From contig JAIJLI010000137.1 of NCBI GenBank assembly GCA_022722495.1, forward strand, positions 1-6,174: 6,174 nt of DNA. Direction: 5' to 3'. Under the pieces are notes generated by a model. That model was not told the DNA's origin, ran no database searches, and worked only from the letters and a program-made list of their open reading frames with translations. Of this stretch, positions 1 through 4,230 are shown piece by piece (position 1 is the first letter of the stretch; every line of letters starts with the position of its first letter). The stretch comes from Dialister sp. GTDB taxonomy: Bacteria; Bacillota; Negativicutes; Veillonellales; Dialisteraceae. A program made the position numbers and the translations under genes.

Positions 1-161
1 GGTATTCTCGTATCGCAGCCTTCCCCTCTAGGGGAAGGTGCCCGAAAGGGGCGGATAGGGTGACTATGGCATGAAAGACAGCTGGGATAAGGTTTCCCGA
101 TCACTCCTATGAGAGCTGCAAGTCCCCCCGCGGCAGATGGAACGCGAAAATGAGATGATCG
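1..161 (-). repeat. Intergenic hairpin repeat, copy A (cut by window edge)
   Basis: This is copy A of a multi-hairpin intergenic repeat seen four times here (A, B, C, D). Read on the plus strand it has a stem CCTTCCCC/GGGGAAGG with loop TCTA at 19-38, then a second hairpin GCCC-GAAA(G)-GGGC at 40-52, then GGATAGGG, and a spaced block GGCATGAAAGACAG at 68-81. The leading block ATTCTCGTATCG (4-15) is also present next to copy C (5905-5916). Similarity to copy C continues more weakly through the region 120-161. A hairpin GCGGC/GCCGC that accompanies copies B and C would lie outside the window. The repeat sits downstream of the radical SAM gene, and I see no gene in it. It has no T-tract, so it is not an obvious terminator. 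Confidence 0.75.
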
Positions 162-180
162 TTATTTCACAGTCCCCTTT

Positions 181-1092
181 TTATTTGCTCCAGTCATGAT
201 TGTAAATATCCCAGTTCTTCTGCTGCTTCAGATAGCGGATGCTGGCATCGATATCCGCAAGGAGTTTGTCCTTATCCCGGGGCAGTGTCGCCGCGAGGCG
301 GATATAGTTTGATACATGATTGCTGCGGAAGACCATAGGATCGGTCTCTGGCAGCTCGAGATGCTCGATGATGACCTTCAGCTCTTCCATGAGGCCATAA
401 GGGGGAAGCGGAGTGAATTCACCGCGCTCAAACTGTGCCTTGAGCTCGCTGCCGCGGTACAGCATGAGAGAAAGCGCAGAGAGGTATGTCGGCTTGATCT
501 CGTTGATGGCATGTGCCGTCGCGAGTGCATGCCGCATGCTCCCCGGCGCGCCCGCGATGCCGAGGATGATCATGATGGAGAGATCCATCCCAGCGGCGCG
601 TACACGCTTTCCGACTTCGATCGACTGCTCGCCGGTGACGCCTTTGCGGATGTCTTTCAGTGTCTTCGAGTCTCCGCTTTCCATGCCATAGTAGAGCATG
701 GTGAGGCCGGCTTCCTTGAGCTGCTTGAGCTCATCGAGCGATTTCCGGAGGATGTCGCCCGGCGCTGCATACGAGGAGACGCGCGTGAGATTCGGAAAAT
801 ATTTGCGGAGCGTCTCCAGTATGCGGAGCAGCCGCTCGGTCGGAAGCACGAGCGCATCGCCGTCTGCAAGAAAGACGCGGCGCACGCCATCCCGATCGAC
901 GGAGTACGCCATCGCGATCTGGCGCATGATCTCATCGTCAGAGAGCTTTTCAAATTTCACGCCGCGATACATGTTGCAGTACGTGCAGTTGTTGTGTGCG
1001 CACCCGCGGGTGACACGGAGGATGAAGCTGTCTGATTCACTCGGCGGGCGGAAGACGGGGGTGTCCCAGTTGTCAAAAAATAAACCTGACAT
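181..1092 (-). CDS. Radical SAM protein (COG1032-like), 303 aa, function unassigned
   Basis: This is a complete radical SAM enzyme of unknown substrate, expected to be cytoplasmic and to bind a [4Fe-4S] cluster that cleaves S-adenosylmethionine. The cluster cysteines are C31, C36 and C39 within TRGCAHNNCTYCNMY. The spacing is CX4CX2C rather than the textbook CX3CX2C; I recall this spacing from a common Firmicute family with GCSHNxCTFC-like motifs. LADGDAL (75-81) follows in the place of the SAM-contacting strand, then YYGMESG (134-140) and a conserved C-terminal segment NHVSNYIRLAATLPRDKDKL (258-277). No B12-binding or SPASM domain is visible. The ATG at 1092 is supported by AAAGGA at 1101-1106, 8 nt upstream, and by a good promoter further out. 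The gene is monocistronic in this view. The family is secure; the reaction cannot be told from sequence. Confidence 0.9.
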   Translation of the reverse strand: MSGLFFDNWDTPVFRPPSESDSFILRVTRGCAHNNCTYCNMYRGVKFEKLSDDEIMRQIAMAYSVDRDGVRRVFLADGDALVLPTERLLRILETLRKYFPNLTRVSSYAAPGDILRKSLDELKQLKEAGLTMLYYGMESGDSKTLKDIRKGVTGEQSIEVGKRVRAAGMDLSIMIILGIAGAPGSMRHALATAHAINEIKPTYLSALSLMLYRGSELKAQFERGEFTPLPPYGLMEELKVIIEHLELPETDPMVFRSNHVSNYIRLAATLPRDKDKLLADIDASIRYLKQQKNWDIYNHDWSK

Positions 1093-1106
1093 AGAGTTGT
1101 TCCTTT
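1093..1106 (-). promoter_or_regulatory. Ribosome binding site of the radical SAM gene
   Basis: On the minus strand AAAGGA lies 8 nt before the ATG at 1092. It fixes the start and makes the longer upstream reading in another frame (up to about 1211) unlikely. Confidence 0.75.
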
Positions 1107-1150
1107 CTTTCTGTTCATGAATGGTCTACGAAAAATTTTTATCGAATAAA

Positions 1151-1172
1151 CACATAGTATTTTTTCTATGTG
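1151..1172 (-). promoter_or_regulatory. Palindrome at transcription start, possible operator
   Basis: CACATAG (1151-1157) and CTATGTG (1166-1172) form a perfect 7-bp inverted repeat around an 8-nt AT-rich centre. It begins 3 bp downstream of the proposed -10 box of the radical SAM promoter, so it would cover the transcription start and the first transcribed bases. That is the classic place for a repressor operator. The alternative is a hairpin at the 5' end of the mRNA that stabilises the transcript. No regulator gene is in the window. Confidence 0.45.
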
Positions 1173-1175
1173 AAT

Positions 1176-1204
1176 ATTGTACATGATGCTCTGCCAAAAT
1201 GCAA
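1176..1204 (-). promoter_or_regulatory. Sigma-70 type promoter for the radical SAM gene
   Basis: Read on the minus strand, a -35 box TTGCAT (1199-1204) and a -10 box TACAAT (1176-1181) are separated by exactly 17 bp. Transcription would start near 1169 and leave a leader of about 75 nt before the ATG at 1092. The spacing and box quality make this the best promoter in the window. A short palindrome follows immediately. Confidence 0.65.
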
Positions 1205-1228
1205 GACGCATAGAAAAGTTTTTATATG

Positions 1229-1237
1229 TGATATAAT
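1229..1237 (+). promoter_or_regulatory. Possible extended -10 promoter facing right
   Basis: TGATATAAT is a perfect extended -10 element (TGN plus TATAAT). No recognisable -35 box lies 16-18 bp upstream, which extended -10 promoters tolerate. It points away from the radical SAM promoter, so the two would be divergent. The first gene downstream is ispE, more than 500 nt away. A transcript from here would therefore be a long repeat-rich leader or a non-coding RNA. The evidence is one short AT-rich motif only. Confidence 0.3.
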
Positions 1238-1268
1238 GAGGGAGTTAGCAGCTAGGGACTGGGGACTA

Positions 1269-1324
1269 GACTAAAAGACTAAAAGACTAAAAGACTAAAA
1301 GACTAAAAGACTAGGAGACTGGGA
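1269..1324 (+). repeat. Tandem octamer array (GACTAAAA)n
   Basis: Five perfect head-to-tail copies of GACTAAAA occupy 1269-1308, followed by two drifting units GACTAGGA (1309-1316) and GACTGGGA (1317-1324). GACTA at 1264-1268 and GGGACTGGGGACTAG before it look like older drifted units. The last drifted unit runs directly into copy B, where CTGGGAGAC is also part of the match to copy C, so the array may have grown from the edge of that repeat by slippage. The unit length is not a multiple of three and no reading frame crosses it. Confidence 0.9.
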
Positions 1325-1512
1325 GACGTCAGACTCTCATATCGTCATTTCGAGCGTCAGCAACGTTCGGGTGCTTATGTGAGCGTCACTATGTTTGCTG
1401 ACGCATTTCCCATTTGGTTCAACCGTCTTTTATGCCGCAGGTACCCTATCCGCCCCTTCGGGGCACCTTCCCCTTGAGGGGAAGGCGGAATCGGAGCGGC
1501 AAAGCCGCCTCC
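1309..1512 (+). repeat. Intergenic hairpin repeat, copy B
   Basis: This copy is in the opposite orientation to A, C and D. It opens with a 36-nt block (1319-1354) that matches 6065-6100 on the other strand at about 31 positions. A perfect 10-bp inverted repeat follows: GCGTCAGCAA (1354-1363) with TTGCTGACGC (1395-1404). Next come GTCTTTTATGCCGC (1425-1438) and CCCTATCC, then hairpin 1 GCCCC-TTC-GGGGC (1452-1464), hairpin 2 CCTTCCCC-TTGA-GGGGAAGG (1466-1485) and hairpin 3 GCGGC-AAA-GCCGC (1496-1508). No T-tract follows any hairpin. Its function is unknown. Confidence 0.8.
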
Positions 1513-1526
1513 TCAAGTTTGAAAGC

Positions 1527-1720
1527 AGGGATTAGGGGCGCGGGGTGACTAGTGACTTAAATACCATTTTCAGGCATCGCCCCATTTATACATCGCGGCG
1601 CTTCCATATTTTTATGCGCCGCACCACCACTCCTCACTCCTAATTCCTCACTCCTCACTTCTCACTCAAGGGAAAATTTTCATGTCATCATGGAGCGGCA
1701 CGCCCCGCGGGCTCACCCTG
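1527..1720 (+). repeat. Second repeat type, copy L (left of ispE)
   Basis: The element starts with GGGATTAGGGGCGC, which is shared with 6097-6122 on the other strand (25 of 26 positions over 1527-1552). It continues with GTGACTAGTGACT, GGCATCGCCC (1573-1582), and a hairpin GCGGCGC (1595-1601) / GCGCCGC (1616-1622) with a 14-nt loop. A pyrimidine-rich CTCCTCACT stretch and GGGCTCACCCTG (1709-1720) follow. From about 1543 onward it matches 3459-3282 on the minus strand along its whole length, including a perfect 36-bp identity (1593-1628 with 3368-3403). It ends 37 nt before the ispE start codon, so ispE's promoter, if local, lies in or next to this element. Confidence 0.8.
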
Positions 1721-1744
1721 AACCTGACAGCATACTTTCATAGC

Positions 1745-1757
1745 AAAGGACAACCTT
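1745..1757 (+). promoter_or_regulatory. Ribosome binding site of ispE
   Basis: AAAGGA (1745-1750) is 7 nt upstream of the ATG at 1758 and settles the start codon. It lies just past the end of repeat L. Confidence 0.7.
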
Positions 1758-2621
1758 ATGATCATAGAAACGGCGCATGCCAAAATCAATTTCACACTTT
1801 CCGTCGGAAGCAAGCGTGCTGACGGGTATCACTCCATCGACAGCCTTATGCACAGCATTTCTCTCTCGGACCGCATCACACTGACGAAGGCGGAGGCTGT
1901 CACGCTCTCCGTCACGGAGGGCGAGGCTCCGCTGGGGCGGGAGAATCTCATGGTGCGCGCCGCGGAGCGTTTCTTCGAAGAGACTGGTCTTTCCGGCGGC
2001 GTCTCCATGACGCTTTCGAAGCGGATCCCCTCTGAGGCGGGGATGGGCGGCGGCTCGTCCGATGCGGCTGCGGTGCTGCGCGGACTGGCACGGCTCTATG
2101 AGACGGATCTTTCTCTGGCGACGCTCGCCCGCTGGGGGGCATCGCTCGGCGCGGATATCCCCTTCTGTGTGGCGGCGGGGGCCGCGCGCTGTCAGGGCAT
2201 CGGCGAGAAGCTGACACCGCTCACACCATGGGCGCATCTGCCGCTCGTCATCCTGCGTCCGCCGGTCTCGGTCTCGACGGGGAAGGCGTACCAGCTTCTC
2301 GATCACATGGGGAAGCGTCCCATGGATACGACGCCCCTTGCCATCGAAGCGCTCAGCGGCAGAGATCCGGGCGCACTGGCCCGCGCGCTCTCGAATGATT
2401 TCGAGGCGGGGCTGTTTCCTGTGGAGCCGATCCTTTGGGAAACGTCTGCGTATCTCAAGACACTGGGCCGGCCTGCTCTCATGACCGGTTCAGGCTCCGC
2501 TTTCTTCGTGCTGGCGAAGGATACGAAGGAACAGGCCGTGCTGGCCGGTCGAATCCGCGCCGAGCAGCCGTCATGGTTTGTGGAGATGGCGGAGACCGTC
2601 GGAAGGGACGGGGAGGCTTAG
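1758..2621 (+). CDS. ispE: 4-diphosphocytidyl-2-C-methyl-D-erythritol kinase IspE, 287 aa
   Basis: IspE is a cytoplasmic GHMP-family kinase. It phosphorylates the 2-hydroxyl of 4-diphosphocytidyl-2-C-methylerythritol with ATP, the fourth step of the MEP (non-mevalonate) isoprenoid pathway. The N-terminus AKINFTLSVGSKRADGYHSI (8-27) carries the catalytic Lys9, equivalent to Lys10 of the E. coli enzyme. The glycine-rich ATP loop is P91 to D102 with core GMGGGSSDAAA (95-105). GADIPF (131-136) supplies the catalytic Asp133. The C-terminal glycine loop is MTGSGSAFFVL. The 287 residues match the family length (E. coli 283), so the gene is intact. The start is supported by AAAGGA 7 nt upstream. A nitroreductase gene follows after 63 nt on the same strand. 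No other MEP gene is in view. Unusually, the stop codon overlaps a hairpin related to repeat L. Confidence 0.97.
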   Translation: MIIETAHAKINFTLSVGSKRADGYHSIDSLMHSISLSDRITLTKAEAVTLSVTEGEAPLGRENLMVRAAERFFEETGLSGGVSMTLSKRIPSEAGMGGGSSDAAAVLRGLARLYETDLSLATLARWGASLGADIPFCVAAGAARCQGIGEKLTPLTPWAHLPLVILRPPVSVSTGKAYQLLDHMGKRPMDTTPLAIEALSGRDPGALARALSNDFEAGLFPVEPILWETSAYLKTLGRPALMTGSGSAFFVLAKDTKEQAVLAGRIRAEQPSWFVEMAETVGRDGEA

Positions 2622-2669
2622 GCGCTTTTTCATTCGTATGCGCCGTACCTTGCCGGGCAAAGTTTTTTT
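2621..2669 (+). promoter_or_regulatory. Hairpins plus T-run between ispE and nitroreductase, possible attenuator
   Basis: GGCGC (2621-2625) and GCGCC (2640-2644) form a 5-bp stem with a 14-nt loop whose first base is the last base of the ispE stop codon. Loop length and sequence (TT....AT...TAT) resemble the hairpin in repeat L, so this is probably another diverged copy. A second small stem TTGC-CGG-GCAA (2650-2660) is followed by seven T residues (2663-2669), resembling a weak intrinsic terminator just before the nitroreductase Shine-Dalgarno. The 4-bp stem is too short for confident termination. Partial read-through, giving lower nitroreductase expression, is one possible reading. Confidence 0.35.
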
Positions 2670-2670
2670 A

Positions 2671-2684
2671 GAAGGAGGATCCTG
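2671..2684 (+). promoter_or_regulatory. Strong Shine-Dalgarno of the nitroreductase gene
   Basis: GAAGGAGG (2671-2678) is a near-perfect anti-16S match 6 nt before the ATG at 2685, the strongest ribosome binding site in the window. Confidence 0.85.
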
Positions 2685-3275
2685 ATGCACGATATCATTG
2701 CCGGAAGGCGGAGCGTCCGCTTTTTCAAGAAAGACCCGATCGCAGAGAGCGATATGAAGGAGATCCTTCGCGCGGGGCAGTGGGCGCCCTCGCCGAAGAA
2801 CCGACAGCCTTGGAAATTCATCGTCGTGAAGGGTATGAGCCGGGATATGATGATCCGACTGATGGAGAAGGGCATCGAGCGTTCCGAAGCCGGAGAGGGT
2901 GTCCTTCCGGGAGACAGAGGGCTCATCGCCAATGCACGCTTCACGATGGAGTGCATGAAAAAAGCACCGGTGACGGTGCTGGTGGTGAATCCGACGGGGT
3001 GCTCGGTGTATGAGGACTGGAGCGCTGCCGAGAAGATCCATGAGATGAGCGATGTGCAGGCCATCGGGGCCGCGGCGGAGAATATGGCTCTCGAAGCCGC
3101 ATCGCGCGGCATCGGAAGTCTCTGGGTGGGCAATGTATTCTTCGCCTATGATGAGCTTACGGAATGGATCGGCAAGGGCGAGATGATCCTCGCCATGTCC
3201 TTCGGCTATGCGGAAAAAGAAGGCTATCCGCTGCCGAGGAAAAAGGAGACGGATGTGATCGAGGTGAGGGATTGA
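2685..3275 (+). CDS. Nitroreductase family flavoprotein, 196 aa
   Basis: The gene encodes a small FMN-dependent oxidoreductase of the nitroreductase superfamily, normally a cytoplasmic homodimer that uses NAD(P)H. The physiological substrate cannot be told from sequence; nitroaromatics, quinones and flavins are all known in the family. The FMN phosphate-contacting N-terminus is IAGRRSVRFF (5-14). APSPKNRQPWKFIVV (34-48) is the typical second flavin motif. DVQAIGAAAENMALEAASRG (123-142) with IGSLWVG (143-149) is the conserved helix and strand near the dimer interface. A basic tail RKK (185-187) is in the usual place. Length is normal for the short subfamily and the start has an excellent Shine-Dalgarno. 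It lies 63 nt after ispE on the same strand and could be co-transcribed. There are no ferredoxin cysteines and no fused domain. Confidence 0.93.
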   Translation: MHDIIAGRRSVRFFKKDPIAESDMKEILRAGQWAPSPKNRQPWKFIVVKGMSRDMMIRLMEKGIERSEAGEGVLPGDRGLIANARFTMECMKKAPVTVLVVNPTGCSVYEDWSAAEKIHEMSDVQAIGAAAENMALEAASRGIGSLWVGNVFFAYDELTEWIGKGEMILAMSFGYAEKEGYPLPRKKETDVIEVRD

Positions 3276-3281
3276 AGGGGG

Positions 3282-3459
3282 CAGGGTGAGCCCAAGGGGC
3301 GGCTCGCCCCTTGATTGGGGATGAAAGCCCCGTTTGAATGAGAAATTAGAAATGCGAAATGCGAAATGGTGGTGCGGCGCATAAAAATATGGAAGCGCCG
3401 CGAAGTATAGATTGTGGCGCTTCCATGAGCTGGCATTTCAGTCACTCACCAGTCACTCC
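3282..3459 (-). repeat. Second repeat type, copy R (inverted partner of L)
   Basis: Read on the minus strand from 3459 this copy aligns with 1543-1720 almost without gaps. It has GGAGTGACTGGTGAGTGACTG, a mismatch-rich middle, TATAC.TCGCGGCG, the hairpin GCGGCGC (3374-3380) / GCGCCGC (3395-3401) with a 14-nt loop, a drifted pyrimidine-rich stretch and terminal GGGCTCACCCTG (3293-3282). The stretch 3368-3403 is identical to the reverse complement of 1593-1628 over 36 bases; elsewhere the two copies have clearly diverged. Together L and R form long inverted repeats bracketing ispE and the nitroreductase gene. Confidence 0.8.
3293..3335 (+). terminator. Possible terminator after the nitroreductase gene
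   Basis: A 9-bp stem CAAGGGGCG/CGCCCCTTG with loop GCT (3293-3313) is followed by a second stem GGGG/CCCC (3317-3320 / 3328-3331) and GTTT. Position 18-60 nt past the stop codon fits termination of the ispE-nitroreductase transcript, but the T-run is only three bases. Both stems lie inside repeat R. The matching part of repeat L does not form the 9-bp stem, so this stem is particular to the downstream copy. Confidence 0.45.
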
Positions 3460-3472
3460 TATGATACGAGTA

Positions 3473-3746
3473 GGCCCTTGGAGAAGGGCCGCGCCAAAGG
3501 CGCAGGATAGAGTGCCTCGGAGAGGCACAACTCTATGCAGCGGTAAGAAAGAGGATGTGAGACGATCCATCTTTCTTGCGTGTCATGAGGGCCGAAGCGG
3601 AGGGATCCTTCTTGCAGACCGGTAAACCGTGGGTGAGAGAAAGACGAAAAAGGAAGCACCAAGGTGTCGTTTGCGTGCGAGCGCATGCATGCAAATTGCG
3701 GCAGTGCAATAAAGATCCCTCGGCTTCGCTCGGGATGACGATACGG
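3473..3746 (-). repeat. Intergenic hairpin repeat, diverged copy D
   Basis: Plus-strand order is hairpin GGCCCTT-GGAG-AAGGGCC (3473-3490), hairpin GCGCC-AAA-GGCGC (3491-3503), AGGATAGAGTG, then an extra 7-bp hairpin GTGCCTC/GAGGCAC (3512-3528). After about 200 nt it ends with GATGACGATACGG (3734-3746), which on the minus strand reads CCGTATCGTCAT and corresponds to the start of copies B and C. Stem sequences differ from the other copies but pairing is kept: GCCCC/GGGGC elsewhere is GCGCC/GGCGC here. Inside lie 29-nt inverted arms (3582-3610 and 3711-3739). Confidence 0.65.
3582..3739. repeat. Inverted arms within copy D (HPERSRGI-type repeat)
   Basis: A 29-nt arm at 3582-3610 matches the reverse complement of 3711-3739 at 22 of 29 positions, with about 100 nt between. 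The right arm contains GATCCCTCGGCTTCGCTC, whose minus-strand translation gives HPERSRGI, a string well known from spurious proteins translated out of bacterial intergenic repeats. The arms could pair in RNA or cruciform DNA. No transposase is present, so this is a non-coding, possibly MITE-like segment at most. Confidence 0.6.
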
Positions 3747-3770
3747 GGGAGCGTATGGGCTCAAATGGGT

Positions 3771-3853
3771 GGCGCGCCGTCTTTTTTATTGGGCGATGCC
3801 CAAAAGTGGCTTTCAGTCACCAGTCACTAGCCACCAGTCGCCAGTCACTCCTA
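3771..3853 (-). repeat. Partial copy E of the second repeat type
   Basis: Read on the minus strand this starts with TAGGAGTGACTGG (3853-3841), shared with copy R. It passes through degenerate GTGACT units, keeps GGCATCGCCC (3800-3791) exactly as in copy L, and reaches GACGGCGC before similarity stops. The second half with the closing GCGCCGC stem is missing. GGCATCGCCC forms its own stem here, TTGGGC-GAT-GCCCAA (3789-3803). Its first three bases are the stop codon of the 121-aa gene. There is no T-tract on the correct side for a terminator of that gene. Confidence 0.65.
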
Positions 3854-4216
3854 CTCCCTTTTCAAGTACACTTCCTTCATGACATACATATATCCGCCAT
3901 TGGCGAAGGTGACCTTCTCGGCTTTGATCTCACTGGTCTTTCCATCGGTGAAATGGATCTTCGACAGCTCACCGGCGAGGTCGAGGTAGGTCCAGTAAGC
4001 GCCGCCGTTTTCGATCTCAAACAGGACGAAAAGGTAAGGAGTGAGGCTTGAGAGCTGGCTCTTTCCTGTAGAAATCGCTTTCACAATTTTATCATGATTG
4101 AGCGACGCACCGCCCGAAAGGGCGGTGTTTTCGGTTTGGCCCATCTGATGGGTGAATTCCTTCGGTACGGTGACGATGCTGAAGTAGCGGACGGGAAAGG
4201 TGTGGATGGTGGACAT
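3851..4216 (-). CDS. Hypothetical protein, 121 aa
   Basis: I do not recognise the family. The start is placed at the ATG at 4216 (MSTIHTFPVRYF) because AAAGGAG lies 5 nt upstream (4222-4228). A longer frame begins at 4255, but its extra 13 residues are translated from that Shine-Dalgarno and a flanking repeat. There is no signal peptide and no clear membrane helix; the most hydrophobic stretch is PYLFVLFEI (60-68). Residues 62-121 read like alternating strands (LFVLFEIENGGAYWTYLDL, KIHFTDGKT, KVTFANGGYMYVMKEVYL), suggesting a small beta-rich cytoplasmic domain. Gly-Gly pairs at 35-36, 71-72 and 107-108 suggest turns. No cysteine is present. The stop codon lies at the edge of repeat E, so the C-terminus may have been altered by repeat insertion. 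It follows trkH on the same strand after 138 nt and may be co-transcribed with it. Confidence 0.75.
   Translation of the reverse strand: MSTIHTFPVRYFSIVTVPKEFTHQMGQTENTALSGGASLNHDKIVKAISTGKSQLSSLTPYLFVLFEIENGGAYWTYLDLAGELSKIHFTDGKTSEIKAEKVTFANGGYMYVMKEVYLKRE
4108..4131 (+). repeat. Perfect GNRA-type hairpin inside the 121-aa gene
   Basis: CACCGCCC-GAAA-GGGCGGTG (4108-4127) is a perfect 8-bp stem with a GAAA loop on the plus strand, followed by TTTT. It lies wholly inside the minus-strand coding region, over codons 30-37 (NTALSGGA). On the plus strand it looks like an intrinsic terminator with a short T-run and could stop antisense transcription. The core CCCGAAAGGG also occurs in hairpin repeat copy A, so it may be a repeat-derived palindrome accommodated in frame. 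Confidence 0.5.
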
Positions 4217-4228
4217 GATAGCTCCTTT
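4217..4228 (-). promoter_or_regulatory. Ribosome binding site deciding the 121-aa gene start
   Basis: On the minus strand AAAGGAG (4228-4222) lies 5 nt before the ATG at 4216. This favours the shorter protein over the in-frame ATG at 4255, which has no such signal. Confidence 0.75.
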
Positions 4229-4230
4229 TA

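Larger units (their letters stand above)
1093..1757. other. Gene-free region between radical SAM gene and ispE
   Basis: This 665-nt stretch holds no credible gene. It contains in order: the radical SAM leader and promoter (to 1204), an AT-rich patch with a possible rightward promoter (to about 1240), an octamer array (1269-1324), hairpin repeat copy B (1309-1512), repeat element L (1527-1720) and the ispE ribosome binding site (1745-1750). I see no convincing promoter in the last 100 nt before ispE. Confidence 0.7.
3276..3850. other. Gene-free region between nitroreductase and 121-aa gene
   Basis: These 575 nt lie between converging genes and contain no credible gene. They are almost fully made of repeats, all in minus orientation: R (3282-3459), hairpin repeat D (3473-3746) and partial copy E (3771-3853). 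Open frames here, such as the one on the minus strand at 3459-3764, translate repeat sequence. Confidence 0.75.

Noticed and set aside
316..1035. A 239-codon plus-strand open frame
   Set aside because: It lies fully opposite the radical SAM gene, has no ribosome binding site and an unlikely composition rich in Arg, His, Glu and Ala; it is an antisense shadow in GC-rich coding DNA.
1269..1308. CRISPR-like direct repeats
   Set aside because: The units are 8 bp and head to tail with no spacers, so this is a simple tandem array; no cas gene is present.
1309..3746. A classical composite transposon or insertion sequence
   Set aside because: No transposase, recognisable terminal repeat of a known IS family, or target duplication is visible; the flanks are non-coding repeats.
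3459..3764. Minus-strand frame coding for about 101 residues with HPERSRGI
   Set aside because: HPERSRGI is a hallmark of spurious translation of intergenic repeats; the whole frame covers repeat copy D and part of the R edge.
3789..3803. TTGGGC-GAT-GCCCAA as terminator of the 121-aa gene
   Set aside because: On the minus strand the stem is followed by TAAAAAAG, not by T residues; the T-run lies on the wrong side.
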